Below are positions 35,564-44,647 of a stretch of DNA of 64,000 nucleotides, one piece after another. Location: positions 90,831 through 154,830 of the forward strand of contig NZ_CALMYP010000004.1 in NCBI RefSeq assembly GCF_937873615.1. The letters run 5' to 3'. Positions within the stretch are counted from its first letter, which is position 1. Every line of letters begins with the position of its first letter. A program made the position numbers and the translations under genes. This DNA is from an uncultured Paracoccus sp. Lineage in GTDB: Bacteria; Pseudomonadota; Alphaproteobacteria; Rhodobacterales; Rhodobacteraceae. The notes beneath the pieces were generated by a model, which saw only the letters and a list, made by a program, of their open reading frames with translations, ran no database searches and was not told the DNA's origin.

Positions 35564-36426
35564 GCGAATATGTCGAGATCTTCGAGATGGGCCCGCGCGA
35601 CGGCTTGCAGAACGAGAAGCGGCTGATCCCGACCGCCGACAAGATCGCGCTTGTGGACATGCTCTCGGGCGCGGGGTTCCGGCGGATCGAGGTGACCAGC
35701 TTCGTCTCTCCGAAATGGGTGCCGCAGATGGCCGATGCGGCCGAGGTCATGGCCGGCATGACCCGCGCGCCCGGCATCAGCTATGCGGTGCTGACGCCGA
35801 ACATGAAGGGCTATGAGGGCGCGAAGGCGGCGCGGGCGGATGAGATCGCGGTCTTCACCTCGGCCTCGGAAGGGTTCGCGAGGGCCAATCTGAACGCGAC
35901 GATTGACGAGAGCTTCGAGCGTTTCGCCCCGATCATGGCGGCGGCGAAGGCCGATGGCATCCCGGTGCGGGGCTATGTCAGCGTGGTGACGGATTGCCCC
36001 TTCGACGGGCCGACGCCGCCCGACAACGTCGCCCGCGTGGCGGCGCGGCTGTTTGCCATGGGCTGCTATGAAATCAGCCTTGGCGATACCATCGGGCAGG
36101 CGACACCCGAGAAGATAGATGCCATGCTGGGGGCGGTGCTGGACGGGGTGCCGGCGGAAAAGCTGGCCGGGCATTACCACGACACGGCGGGCCGGGCGCT
36201 TGCCAATATCGACGCCTCGCTGGCGCGGGGGCTGCGGGTCTTCGATGCCGCCGTGGGGGGCCTGGGCGGTTGCCCCTATGCGCCGGGTGCCGCCGGCAAT
36301 GTGGCGACGGAACGGGTGGCGGCGCATCTGGCGGCGGCGGGTTACGCAACCGGCCTCGACATGCAGAAGATCGCCGGGGCCGCCGATTTCGCGCGATCCC
36401 TGCGAGCAGAAGGAGACAGCGCATGA
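35560..36426 (+). CDS. mvaB: Hydroxymethylglutaryl-CoA lyase
   Basis: A 288-residue TIM-barrel lyase. The start at 35560 overlaps the mccA stop. It has FEMGPRDGLQNEKRLIPTAD (metal and substrate residues), FVSPKWVPQMADA, EISLGDTIGQATP, GHYHDTAGRALANI and the catalytic-cysteine loop GLGGCPYAPGAAGNVATE near residue 236. It cleaves HMG-CoA to acetoacetate and acetyl-CoA, the last step of leucine degradation. It overlaps the next gene by 4 bp. Confidence 0.95.
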   Translation: MSEYVEIFEMGPRDGLQNEKRLIPTADKIALVDMLSGAGFRRIEVTSFVSPKWVPQMADAAEVMAGMTRAPGISYAVLTPNMKGYEGAKAARADEIAVFTSASEGFARANLNATIDESFERFAPIMAAAKADGIPVRGYVSVVTDCPFDGPTPPDNVARVAARLFAMGCYEISLGDTIGQATPEKIDAMLGAVLDGVPAEKLAGHYHDTAGRALANIDASLARGLRVFDAAVGGLGGCPYAPGAAGNVATERVAAHLAAAGYATGLDMQKIAGAADFARSLRAEGDSA

Positions 36427-37223
36427 GCGCCGACATGGAATTCCACAGCATCCGCATCGCCTGCGACGGGCGCGGCGTGGCGACGCTGTCGCTGGCCCGC
36501 CCGGAAAAGCACAACGCGCTGTCGGCGCAGATGCTGGACGAGTTGACCGAGGCCGCCAATATGCTGAGCCATGACGGTGCGGTGCGCGTGGTGATCCTGG
36601 CCGCCGACGGCCCGACATTCTGCGCCGGCGGCGATCTGGCCTGGATGCGCGCGCAGATTACCGCCGATGCCGAGACCCGGCGGGCCGGGGCGCGGCAATT
36701 GGCGAATATGCTGATGGCGATGAACACCATGGCAAAGCCGCTGATCGGTCGCGTCCATGGCAATGCCTTCGGCGGCGGCATCGGCATGATGGCGGTCTGC
36801 GACATGGTGGTGGCGGCGCGGGACGCGAAATTCGGCCTGACCGAGACCAAGCTCGGCCTGATCCCGGCTACCATCGGGCCTTACGTGCTGGCGCGGATGG
36901 GCGAGGACAAGGCGCGCCGCGTCTTCATGTCGAGCCGCATCTTCGGTGCCGAGGAGGCGGTGACGCTGAACCTTGCCGCGCGGCTGGCCGATCCCGAGGA
37001 TCTCGATCAATGCATCGAGGAGGAGGTGGCGCCTTATCTGCTTTGTGCGCCCGGCGCGGTGGCCGAGGCCAAGCGGCTGGCCCGCACGCTTGGGCCGCGC
37101 ATCGACGCCGACATGATCGAGCACAGCATCGACCGGCTGATCGCGATGTGGGAGGGCGACGAGGCCCCCGAGGGCATCGCCGCCTTCTTCGACAAGCGCA
37201 AGCCGCGCTGGCAGCAGGGCTGA
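36423..37223 (+). CDS. liuC: Enoyl-CoA hydratase family protein, probable methylglutaconyl-CoA hydratase
   Basis: A 266-residue crotonase-fold protein starting MSADMEFHSIRIACDGRGVA. The oxyanion-hole region reads FCAGGDLAWMRAQITADAET, and GRVHGNAFGGGIGMMAVCDM and FGLTETKLGLIPATIGPYVL follow. The GGDLAWM signature and the operon place it as the hydratase converting 3-methylglutaconyl-CoA to HMG-CoA. Its stop directly abuts the stop of the convergent aminotransferase. Confidence 0.88.
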   Translation: MSADMEFHSIRIACDGRGVATLSLARPEKHNALSAQMLDELTEAANMLSHDGAVRVVILAADGPTFCAGGDLAWMRAQITADAETRRAGARQLANMLMAMNTMAKPLIGRVHGNAFGGGIGMMAVCDMVVAARDAKFGLTETKLGLIPATIGPYVLARMGEDKARRVFMSSRIFGAEEAVTLNLAARLADPEDLDQCIEEEVAPYLLCAPGAVAEAKRLARTLGPRIDADMIEHSIDRLIAMWEGDEAPEGIAAFFDKRKPRWQQG

Positions 37224-38423
37224 TTAGCCGCGAAGCAGCCTTCCCAGACGGGCGATGCCCTCATCCACCATCGGCTTTTCATGCAGCGTGAAGCTGAGCC
37301 GGATGGTGTTGCGCCCGGTGCCGTCTGGAAAGAAGGCATGGCCGGGGACGAAGGCGATCTTCTCGGTCTTCAGGGACCGCGCCAGCAGCTCCGCGCCGTC
37401 GGTGCCTTCGGGCAGGGTCAGCCAGGTGAACATGCCGCCTTCGGGTCGGGTCCAGCTGACGCCTGCGGGCATTTCGCGTTCCAGCGCCGCCAGCATCAGG
37501 TCGCGGCGGCGGCCATAGGTTTCGCGCAGCATCGGCACATGGGCGGCGAAATGCTCGCGCGCGACAAGATGGGTGGCGATCTGGTTCAGGGTCGAGGAAT
37601 GCAGGTCGGCGGCCTGTTTCATCAGCACCAGCCGACCGATGACCGGGCTGGCCGCGCAGACCCAGCCGATGCGCAGCCCCGGCGCCAGCGTTTTGGAGAA
37701 CGAGCCGCAATAGATCGTCCGGCAGGCCTCGATGTCGCCCTTGCGGGCGATCTCGGTGGCAAGGATCGGGGGAACGGCCTCGCCGTCATAGCGCAGCGCC
37801 TGATAGGCGGCGTCCTCGATGATGGCAATGTCGAGGTCTTCGGCCATGTCCAGCAGGCGCTCGCGCCCGGTCTGGTCCAGCGTGACCCCGGTCGGATTGG
37901 CGAAATCGGCCGAGAGATAGGCGAATTTCACCCGGCCCGGCGCGGCGGCATCACGGAAATCCTGCGCCTCGCGGTTCGATCCGGGGTCGAGCCGGTCATA
38001 GCGCGGCTCATAGGCGTTGAAGGCCCCGAGCGCGCCGAGATAGGTGGGCCAGCCGACAAGCGCGGTATCGCCGGGCGAGAGCATCAGCTTGCCCAGATAA
38101 TCCAGCGCCTGCTGCGAGCCCGAGGTGATCAGGATATTGTCGCGCGTGCAGGGCACGCCGATCAGCGCCATCTGTTCGGCGATCCAGTCGCGCAGGGGCG
38201 CGTAGCCTTCCGAGACCGAATATTGCAGCGAGGTGGCGCATTGCGCATCCGACAGCGCCTGTCCCATCGCCTGCCGGAATGCCTGCGCCGGGAACAGCGC
38301 CGGGTCGGGGATGCCGCCGGCAAACGAGATGATGTCGGGCTGGTCGAGCAGTTTCAGAAGCTCGCGGATTTCGGAGGCCTTCATCCGCGTCATCCGCGTG
38401 GCCAGAATCTGTTCCCAATGCAT
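37224..38423 (-). CDS. PLP-dependent class I/II aminotransferase (2-aminoadipate/aromatic type)
   Basis: A 399-residue aminotransferase. The start at 38423 gives MHWEQILATRMTRMKASEIR; the frame extends to 38483 but without a better start. It contains IISFAGGIPDPALFPAQAFR, ILITSGSQQALDYLGKLML, YLSADFANPTGVTLD and the PLP-lysine motif CGSFSKTLAPGLRIGWV. It belongs to the MocR/LysN-like branch without a DNA-binding domain. The substrate is unclear; leucine or another branched or aromatic amino acid is possible next to the leucine block, but that is inference. Confidence 0.85.
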   Translation of the reverse strand: MHWEQILATRMTRMKASEIRELLKLLDQPDIISFAGGIPDPALFPAQAFRQAMGQALSDAQCATSLQYSVSEGYAPLRDWIAEQMALIGVPCTRDNILITSGSQQALDYLGKLMLSPGDTALVGWPTYLGALGAFNAYEPRYDRLDPGSNREAQDFRDAAAPGRVKFAYLSADFANPTGVTLDQTGRERLLDMAEDLDIAIIEDAAYQALRYDGEAVPPILATEIARKGDIEACRTIYCGSFSKTLAPGLRIGWVCAASPVIGRLVLMKQAADLHSSTLNQIATHLVAREHFAAHVPMLRETYGRRRDLMLAALEREMPAGVSWTRPEGGMFTWLTLPEGTDGAELLARSLKTEKIAFVPGHAFFPDGTGRNTIRLSFTLHEKPMVDEGIARLGRLLRG

Positions 38424-38590
38424 CCGAGTCGTCCCCTTGCTGTCCCTGCAGGCAGGGTTTGCGCGCGGCGGGGGATAAGTCAATAGGGCTGACCTGACGG
38501 CGGGGAAGTCCCATATTCGCGCGGGCAGGGCTTGAACCTTGTGCGCAGCATGCCTTGGTGTTGGCGGTAACGAGAACGGCAGGAGGTGAG

Positions 38591-39592
38591 ATGAAGGCCT
38601 ATGTGATGACGCGCCATGGCGGCCCCGATGTGGCCGGGATGCGCGATATGGCCATGCCGCAGCCCGGGCGCGGCGAGGTGCTGTTGCGGGTCCATGCGGC
38701 CGGGCTGAACCCGGTGGATTACAAGATCCGCGAGGGCGCGTTGAAGGCCATCCAGCGCTATCCGCTGCCGGCGATCATGGGCAACGAATTGTCGGGCGTG
38801 GTCGAAGCCTTGGGCGAGGGCGCCGAGATGTTCGCGCCGGGCGAGCGGGTCTTCGCGCGGATGCCCAAGGACCGGATGGGGGCTTTCGCAGAATATGCGG
38901 TGGTGCCGCAGGCCCTGCTGGCGCGGGTGCCCGAGGGGTTGGACATGGTTTCGGCTGCCGGGGTGCCGCTGGCCGGGCTGACGGCGCTGCAGGCGCTGCG
39001 CGACGAGATGGGGCTCGGGCTGGGTTCGCGGGTCTTCATCCCGGCGGGTGCGGGCGGCGACGGCACATTCGCCATCCAGATCGCCAGATGGCTGGGGGCC
39101 GAGGTCACCACGACCGCCTCGCCACGTGGCCGGGATCTGGTCGAGCGACTGGGGGCGGACCGGGTCATCGACTATACGGTGGAGCGGTTTCAGGACGTGC
39201 TGAGCGGCATGGACGGGGTATTCGACCTGCTGGGCGGCGACAGCCTGATGGCGTCTTTCGGCGTGGTCAGGCCGGGCGGCATGGTGGTCTCGGTCTCGGG
39301 CCTGCCCGAGCCGCAGACGGCGCGCAAGGATCTGGACATGGGGCCGCTGATGCAGGCGGCCTTCTGGTATGTCTCGCGCAGGCTGCGTCGCGAGGCCCGC
39401 GCCCATGACGTGCGCTATCGCTTCCTGTTCATGCATCCGAGCGGGGCGGAACTGGCCGAACTGGCGGCGCTGATCGAGGGGGGACGGCTGGAGCCCGTCA
39501 TCGACCGGGTGTTCCCCTTTGCCGAAGCCGGCGCGGCCATGGCCTATCTGGAATCGGGTCGGGCCAAGGGCAAGGTGGTGCTGCGCATGTAG
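38591..39592 (+). CDS. NADPH:quinone oxidoreductase-like zinc-independent alcohol dehydrogenase
   Basis: A 333-residue MDR-family protein; ATG 38591 follows GGAGGTGAG. The N-terminal GroES-like domain (MKAYVMTRHGGPDVAGMRDM, VHAAGLNPVDYKIREG) is followed by a Rossmann domain (VFIPAGAGGDGTFAIQIARW, GADRVIDYTVERFQDVL) and ends GRAKGKVVLRM. No structural-zinc cysteines are seen, in keeping with quinone oxidoreductase or enone reductase types. Substrate unknown. Confidence 0.85.
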   Translation: MKAYVMTRHGGPDVAGMRDMAMPQPGRGEVLLRVHAAGLNPVDYKIREGALKAIQRYPLPAIMGNELSGVVEALGEGAEMFAPGERVFARMPKDRMGAFAEYAVVPQALLARVPEGLDMVSAAGVPLAGLTALQALRDEMGLGLGSRVFIPAGAGGDGTFAIQIARWLGAEVTTTASPRGRDLVERLGADRVIDYTVERFQDVLSGMDGVFDLLGGDSLMASFGVVRPGGMVVSVSGLPEPQTARKDLDMGPLMQAAFWYVSRRLRREARAHDVRYRFLFMHPSGAELAELAALIEGGRLEPVIDRVFPFAEAGAAMAYLESGRAKGKVVLRM

Positions 39593-39681
39593 GCGCCCCT
39601 GGCGCGCCAAAGCGTGAACATGCGTTGCGCGGGGGGCACCTCGCGTGTATCAGGGCTGAAATCACGGGCAGAACGAGGTAT

Positions 39682-40950
39682 ATGCCGATGCGCAGGGTTG
39701 TTGTCACCGGTCTGGGAATGGTTACGCCGCTGGCCTCTGGTGTGGAAGAAACCTGGAGCAGGCTTCTTGACGGCCAGTCCGGCGCCGGGCCGATCACGCA
39801 TTTCGATGCGTCGAACGTGGTGACGAAATATGCCTGCGAAATCCCCTTCGGCGATGGCAGCGACGGCAGCTTCAACCCCGACGACTGGATGGAGCCGAAG
39901 GACCGCCGCAAGGTCGACGATTTCATCCTTTACGGCATGGCCGCGGCAACGCAGGCGGTGCGCGATGCCGGGGTCGAGAACCTCTCGGACGAGGAAAAGC
40001 TGCGCGCGGGGGTGATGATCGGCTCGGGCATCGGCGGGCTGACCTCGATCGCCGAAACGGCGGTGCTGATCAAGGAGAAGGGGCCGAAGCGGGTGTCGCC
40101 CTTCTTCATTCCGGGCGCGCTGATCAACCTGATCTCGGGTCAGGTGTCGATCCGCTTCGGCTTCAAGGGGCCGAACCATGCCGTCGTGACCGCCTGTTCG
40201 ACCGGCGCCCATGCCATCGGTGACGCGGCGCGGCTGATCATGCTGGGCGATGCCGATATCATGGTCGCGGGCGGTGCCGAAAGCCCGATCAGCGAGATCG
40301 GCATTGCCGGCTTCAACGCCTGCAAGGCGCTGTCGACCAAGCGCGGCGAAGATCCGCAGGCGGCCAGCCGCCCCTATGACGAGGACCGCGACGGTTTCGT
40401 CATGGGCGAGGGCGCGGGCGTGGTCGTGCTGGAGGAATACGAACACGCCAAGGCACGCGGCGCGAAGATCTATGCCGAGGTGCTGGGTTACGGGCTGTCG
40501 GGCGACGCCTATCACATCACCGCGCCCTCGGAAGATGGCGATGGCGGCTTCCGGGCCATGCAGAACGCGCTGAGGAATGCCGGGCTGGAACCCGCCGATG
40601 TCGATTATGTGAATGCACATGGCACCTCGACCATGGCAGATACGATCGAACTGGGCGCGGTCGAGCGTCTGCTGGGCGATCATGCCAAGGACGTGACCAT
40701 GTCATCGACGAAATCGAGCATCGGGCATCTGCTGGGCGCAGCCGGCGCGGTCGAGGCGATCTTCTGCATCCTCGCCCTGCGCGACCAGATCGCGCCGCCG
40801 ACCATCAACCTCGACAATCCGGCGATTGCGCCGAAGCTGGATCTGGCCCCGAACAGGGCCGTGAAGCGCAAGATCGACGTGGCGCTGTCGAACAGTTTCG
40901 GCTTTGGCGGCACCAATGCCAGCCTGATCGTGGGCAAGGTGCGCGACTGA
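39682..40950 (+). CDS. fabF: 3-Oxoacyl-ACP synthase II
   Basis: A 422-residue ketoacyl synthase with the Cys-His-His triad: TACSTGAHAIGDA near residue 172, NAHGTSTMADTIE near 312 and SSTKSSIGHLLGAAGAVEAI near 349. The C-terminal NSFGFGGTNASLI is present. Start 39682 (MPMRRVVVTGLGMV) is chosen; 39688 is also possible, and the frame from 39625 adds unsupported residues. It elongates acyl-ACP. It overlaps mltG by one base. acpP, a common upstream neighbour, is not here. Confidence 0.95.
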   Translation: MPMRRVVVTGLGMVTPLASGVEETWSRLLDGQSGAGPITHFDASNVVTKYACEIPFGDGSDGSFNPDDWMEPKDRRKVDDFILYGMAAATQAVRDAGVENLSDEEKLRAGVMIGSGIGGLTSIAETAVLIKEKGPKRVSPFFIPGALINLISGQVSIRFGFKGPNHAVVTACSTGAHAIGDAARLIMLGDADIMVAGGAESPISEIGIAGFNACKALSTKRGEDPQAASRPYDEDRDGFVMGEGAGVVVLEEYEHAKARGAKIYAEVLGYGLSGDAYHITAPSEDGDGGFRAMQNALRNAGLEPADVDYVNAHGTSTMADTIELGAVERLLGDHAKDVTMSSTKSSIGHLLGAAGAVEAIFCILALRDQIAPPTINLDNPAIAPKLDLAPNRAVKRKIDVALSNSFGFGGTNASLIVGKVRD

Positions 40951-42119
40951 TGTGGAAGAATATCGTCTCGACTTTCCTGACGCTGGCCATTGTCCTGCTG
41001 ATCGCGGTGGCAGGCGCGGTGGCCTGGGCCAAGGCGCAATATCAGGGGCCGGGTCCGGCCCGGGTGGCGCAATGCGTGCAGGTGCCGCGCGGTGCCAGCC
41101 TGACCGCCGTCAGCAAGCGCCTGCAGGAGCAGGGGGCGATTTCCAACGCCTATATCTTCCGCGCCGGGGCCGACCGGGCCGGCAAGTCGCGCGAGCTTAA
41201 ATTCGGTTCCTACCTGGTGCCGGCGCAGTCCAGCATGGAAGAGATCGTCTCGGCCATCACCAGCGGCGGGCCGTCGACCTGCGGGACCGAAGTGATCTAT
41301 CGCGTCGGCGTGCGTGCCGACAGCGTGGTTCTGCGCGACATCAACCCCGAGACCGGCGTCTATGAGGAGCGGGTGAAATACGACCCCGCGACCGAGGAGG
41401 CCCCGGCGGCGATCCTCGATGCCGAGGAGCAGGTCGATGCCCGGCTGCGCATCGCCGTGGCCGAGGGCGTGACCAGCTGGCAGGTGGTCGAGGGGCTGAA
41501 ACGCGCCGATTTCCTGTCGGGCGATGTGTCCGAAGTTCCGGCCGAGGGCACGCTGGCGCCGGACAGCTATGACGTTGCCAAGGGCGCCAGCCGCAGCGAA
41601 TTGCTGGACCAGATGGAGGCGCGCCAGACCCGCATCCTCGATGCCGCCTGGGAGGCGCGACCCTTCGGGCTGCCCTATGAGAACCCCGAGGAGGCGCTGA
41701 TCATGGCCTCGATCGTCGAAAAGGAAACCGGCGTCCCGGACGAGCGCGCGACCGTGGCCAGCGTCTTCGTGAACCGGCTGGAGCAGGGGATGCGGCTGGA
41801 GACCGACCCGACCGTCATCTATGGCGTGACCGAGGGCAAGGGCGTTCTGGAGCGGGGGCTGCGCCGCTCGGAACTGGATCGCAAGACCGACTGGAACACC
41901 TATCAGATCGACGGATTGCCGAAGACGCCCATCGCCAATCCGGGCCGCGCGGCCATCGAGGCGGCGCTGAACCCGGCGGACACGGAATATGTCTTCTTCG
42001 TTGCCGATGGCAGCGGCGGGCATCAGTTTTCCCGCACGCTGGAGGAACATAACGCCGCCGTCGCCCGCTGGCGCGAGATCGAAGCGCAGCAGGGTGCAGC
42101 CAACGGTTCTGGCGGCTGA
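40950..42119 (+). CDS. mltG: Endolytic transglycosylase MltG
   Basis: A 389-residue protein with an N-terminal membrane anchor (IVSTFLTLAIVLLIAVAGAV) and a YceG/MltG catalytic domain. The catalytic Glu lies in LIMASIVEKETGVPDERATV, followed by VFVNRLEQGMRLETDPTVIY, WNTYQIDGLPKTPIANPGRA and YVFFVADGSGGHQFSRTLEE. It cuts nascent glycan strands at the inner membrane. The fabF-mltG pair is common in alphaproteobacteria. Confidence 0.95.
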   Translation: MWKNIVSTFLTLAIVLLIAVAGAVAWAKAQYQGPGPARVAQCVQVPRGASLTAVSKRLQEQGAISNAYIFRAGADRAGKSRELKFGSYLVPAQSSMEEIVSAITSGGPSTCGTEVIYRVGVRADSVVLRDINPETGVYEERVKYDPATEEAPAAILDAEEQVDARLRIAVAEGVTSWQVVEGLKRADFLSGDVSEVPAEGTLAPDSYDVAKGASRSELLDQMEARQTRILDAAWEARPFGLPYENPEEALIMASIVEKETGVPDERATVASVFVNRLEQGMRLETDPTVIYGVTEGKGVLERGLRRSELDRKTDWNTYQIDGLPKTPIANPGRAAIEAALNPADTEYVFFVADGSGGHQFSRTLEEHNAAVARWREIEAQQGAANGSGG

Positions 42120-42147
42120 GAGCCGCCAGGGCTTGACAAAAGACCGG

Positions 42148-42178
42148 ACCCGCGCGGAACTTCCGTGCGGGTTTCTTG
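42148..42178 (+). terminator. Rho-independent terminator after mltG
   Basis: ACCCGCGCGGAA (42148-42159) pairs with TTCCGTGCGGGT (42161-42172) with one G-U, followed by TTCTTGTT. It ends the fabF-mltG unit 30 bp after the stop. Confidence 0.75.
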
Positions 42179-42228
42179 TTGGTCCGCGAAGACTTATGCC
42201 GCTTCACGATCCCATAGAGGAGTTTGAT

Positions 42229-42672
42229 ATGAGACTTTCCGACATGTTTGCCAGCCTGTCCCGCAGCGCCCAGGATATGGAGCAGCGGGTGGCCAAGTGG
42301 CAGGACGAGCTTGGCGACAAGAGCGAAGAGATGATGGCGAGCGCGAAGAGCTGGCTGGCCTCGGCGCAGGAGCGCGACGACGAGTTGAAGGAGCAGGTGA
42401 AGACCTATCTGGACGATGCCAGCGAGCAGGTTCAGGCGCAATGGGCCAAGACCCAGACCGACTGGGATGCGGGCGTGGCCGCCGTCAAGGAAAAGGCCGC
42501 CGAGATGCGCAAGAAGGCCGAGACCATGCAGGCCGAGGATGCCGCCGACTGGTACGAGGCTTATGCCGCCAATATGGTGAACTACGCGCAGCAGATGCAG
42601 GAATCGGCCTCGAACGCCGTTGCCGCCGCCGCCGAGAAGCGCGCCGCCGCCGAGGCCATGAAGAAAGCCTGA
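42229..42672 (+). CDS. Alanine/charged coiled-coil protein, hypothetical
   Basis: A 147-residue soluble protein starting MRLSDMFASLSRSAQDMEQR after AGAGGAG. Most of it is a long helix rich in A, E, K and Q with heptad character (QERDDELKEQVKTYLDDASE, VAAVKEKAAEMRKKAETMQA). No signal peptide or catalytic motif is seen. It stands alone between two terminators just upstream of the GTA cluster. Function unknown. Confidence 0.8.
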   Translation: MRLSDMFASLSRSAQDMEQRVAKWQDELGDKSEEMMASAKSWLASAQERDDELKEQVKTYLDDASEQVQAQWAKTQTDWDAGVAAVKEKAAEMRKKAETMQAEDAADWYEAYAANMVNYAQQMQESASNAVAAAAEKRAAAEAMKKA

Positions 42673-42694
42673 AGACCTGTCACGAAGACCCCGG

Positions 42695-42722
42695 ATCGCG
42701 CGCCTTGTGGTGCGCGATTCTG
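42695..42722 (+). terminator. Hairpin after the coiled-coil gene
   Basis: ATCGCGCGCC (42695-42704), loop TTGT, GGTGCGCGAT (42709-42718) with one G-U pair, followed by a T-poor TCTGCGTTT. A likely but not canonical terminator. Confidence 0.5.
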
Positions 42723-42839
42723 CGTTTCGGCGGGGGGAATCGGAAGGTGTTGCGCGTCGCGCGCTGGTGGTGTTGCGCAGGTTAAGTTATTATTATCATG
42801 GGATAATTATTCGATAATGGACACGTATAGGATTAGTCA

Positions 42840-42868
42840 TTGACTTATCGAACGATCTGAAGTAGAAG
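42840..42868 (+). promoter_or_regulatory. Candidate promoter upstream of the GTA cluster
   Basis: TTGACT (42840-42845), 17 bp, TAGAAG (42863-42868), at the edge of a markedly AT-rich island (42780-42870) in otherwise very GC-rich DNA. The island also holds GATAAT repeats and small dyads (ATTAT-TCG-ATAAT) that could bind a regulator. It is the only promoter-like sequence noticed before g1. A terminator-like hairpin follows 25 bp downstream. Confidence 0.45.
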
Positions 42869-42893
42869 TTATCCATGCTGGGAGAAATGGGCA

Positions 42894-42926
42894 AGCCGCC
42901 GGGTCGCTGACCTTGGGCGGCTTTTT
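42894..42926 (+). terminator. Terminator-like hairpin between the GTA promoter region and g1
   Basis: AGCCGCC (42894-42900) pairs with GGCGGCT (42916-42922) and is followed by a five-T run (42922-42926). A 12-codon frame (ATG 42875 to TGA 42910, MLGEMGKPPGR) ends inside the hairpin but has no clear ribosome site. Because g1 begins at 42973, the hairpin would stop transcripts from 42840-42868 before the structural genes unless bypassed. Confidence 0.55.
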
Positions 42927-42972
42927 CGTTTCTCGGCTCGTGCGGACAGATCACGAGGCGGGGCATGACTGG

Positions 42973-43323
42973 ATGACAGTGAATTTCGATCCGGGGAAGG
43001 AACAGCCCGAGGGGCCGTTCCTGCCGCAATCGGCCATGGAAGACATCGAGATCGCGGGGCTTCTGTTCCGCGATTGCGCGGAAGATCTGACCCGGCTGCA
43101 GCAGAAGCTGCGCGCCGGCGAGATCGGCGAGTTGAAGGATGCGGTGAAAACCGCGCGAGAGCTTCGATCCGCCACGCAGCTGATGCTGGAGGAAAGGAAC
43201 AAGGTTGAAAAACTTCGCAAGGAAATTGCCGGAAGCGTCGGAGACGGCTGTTTCGACCTCGACGCGGCCCGAGATGAAATCGGGCGCCGCCTGGCTTGCC
43301 TCCGCCGCGCCGGGGGAAGTTGA
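42973..43323 (+). CDS. GTA small terminase-like protein (RcGTA g1)
   Basis: A 116-residue protein (MTVNFDPGKEQPEGPFLPQS...). A longer frame exists from TTG 42913, but that would begin inside the terminator hairpin, so ATG 42973 is preferred. It is acidic with a helical core (DLTRLQQKLRAGEIGELKDA, VKTARELRSATQLMLEERNK) like the small DNA-recognition subunit of RcGTA packaging. The large terminase gene overlaps it in another frame. Assignment rests mainly on position as first gene of the cluster. Confidence 0.75.
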   Translation: MTVNFDPGKEQPEGPFLPQSAMEDIEIAGLLFRDCAEDLTRLQQKLRAGEIGELKDAVKTARELRSATQLMLEERNKVEKLRKEIAGSVGDGCFDLDAARDEIGRRLACLRRAGGS

Positions 43324-44620
43324 CGAATTTCTGGCCGGTCTCAGCGACAATGCGCTGGCGAGCCTGCCCTGGATCTTCGAGTTCTGGGCGCTGCCGCATC
43401 AGTTGCCGCCGCAGGGCGACTGGAAAAGCTGGGTCATCATGGGCGGGCGCGGTGCGGGCAAGACCCGTGCCGGGTCCGAATGGGTGCGCAGCAAGGTCGA
43501 GGGGGCCGTGCCCGAGGCGCCGGGCGAATGCAGTCGCGTGGCCCTGATCGGCGAGACCTTCGATCAGGTGCGCGAGGTGATGGTCTTCGGCGATAGCGGC
43601 ATTCTGGCCTGTTCGCCGCCGGACCGGAGGCCGGAATGGCAGGCCGCGCGCCGGCGGCTGTTATGGCCCAACGGGGCCACGGCCACGGCCTATTCGGCGC
43701 ATGAGCCCGAGGCGCTGCGCGGGCCGCAATTCGACGCCGCCTGGGTCGATGAACTGGCGAAATGGAAAAAGGCCGAGGATGTCTGGGACATGCTGCAATT
43801 CGCGCTGCGTCTGGGCCGGCATCCGCAGCAGGTCGTGACCACCACGCCGAAGAATGTCGAGGTGCTGAAGCGGATCCTGCAAAGCGCCTCGACGGTGACG
43901 ACCCATGCGCCGACCGATGCCAACCGCGCCTATCTGGCGGAAAGCTTTCTGGCCGAGGTCGAAAGCCGTTACGGCGGCACGCGGATGGGCCGGCAGGAGT
44001 TGGAAGGCGTGCTGCTGGAGGATGTCGAGGGCGCTTTGTGGACGACCGCGCTGATCGAAGGCACGCGGGTGGACCGGCTGCCGATGCTCGACCGGGTGGT
44101 GGTCGCGCTCGATCCGGCGGTGACGGGGGGCAGCGGTTCGGACGAATGCGGGATCGTGGTCGCGGGCGTGGTCACGGCGGGCGAGCCGAAGGACTGGCGC
44201 GCCTATGTGATCGAGGATGCCAGCGTCCGGGGCGGGCCGATGGATTGGGCGCGCGCCGCCATTGCCGCCATGGACCGCCACAAGGCCGAGCGGCTGGTGG
44301 CCGAGGTCAATCAGGGCGGCGACCTGATCGAGAGCGTGATCCGCCAGATCGACCCGCTGGTGCCGTTCCGGGCCCTGCGGGCCGGGCGCGGCAAGGCGCT
44401 GCGGGCCGAGCCGGTGGCGGCGCTTTACGAGCAGGGGCGGGTGAAGCACCTGCGCGGGCCGTCGCTGGGCACGCTGGAAGATCAGATGTGCCGGATGAGC
44501 CTGCGCGGCTATGAGGGCAGGGGTTCGCCCGACCGGGTGGATGCGCTGGTCTGGGCGCTCCATGAGCTGATGATCGAGCCGGCCTCGGGGTTCCGGCGGC
44601 CGCAGATGCGCAGCCTTTGA
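43205..44620 (+). CDS. GTA large terminase (RcGTA g2)
   Basis: A 471-residue packaging motor. Walker A GGRGAGKTRAGSEWVR lies near residue 80, Walker B AAWVDELAKWKKAEDVWD near 180, and the nuclease domain has an acidic site at ALDPAVTGGSGSDECGIVVA. TTG 43205 follows GGAGGAAAGGAACAAGG and is a plausible start; ATG 43274 (MKSGAAWLASAAPGEVDEFL) is the alternative and leaves the fold intact. It packages host DNA into GTA heads. A terminator-like hairpin follows it. Confidence 0.93.
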   Translation: MKNFARKLPEASETAVSTSTRPEMKSGAAWLASAAPGEVDEFLAGLSDNALASLPWIFEFWALPHQLPPQGDWKSWVIMGGRGAGKTRAGSEWVRSKVEGAVPEAPGECSRVALIGETFDQVREVMVFGDSGILACSPPDRRPEWQAARRRLLWPNGATATAYSAHEPEALRGPQFDAAWVDELAKWKKAEDVWDMLQFALRLGRHPQQVVTTTPKNVEVLKRILQSASTVTTHAPTDANRAYLAESFLAEVESRYGGTRMGRQELEGVLLEDVEGALWTTALIEGTRVDRLPMLDRVVVALDPAVTGGSGSDECGIVVAGVVTAGEPKDWRAYVIEDASVRGGPMDWARAAIAAMDRHKAERLVAEVNQGGDLIESVIRQIDPLVPFRALRAGRGKALRAEPVAALYEQGRVKHLRGPSLGTLEDQMCRMSLRGYEGRGSPDRVDALVWALHELMIEPASGFRRPQMRSL

Positions 44621-44647
44621 GGCCGCTAAGACATGGCGACAGAATCC

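Noticed and set aside
42875-42910. Leader peptide gene MLGEMGKPPGR before GTA g1
   Set aside because: No ribosome site and no run of regulatory codons; kept only as a remark on the hairpin, not as a gene.
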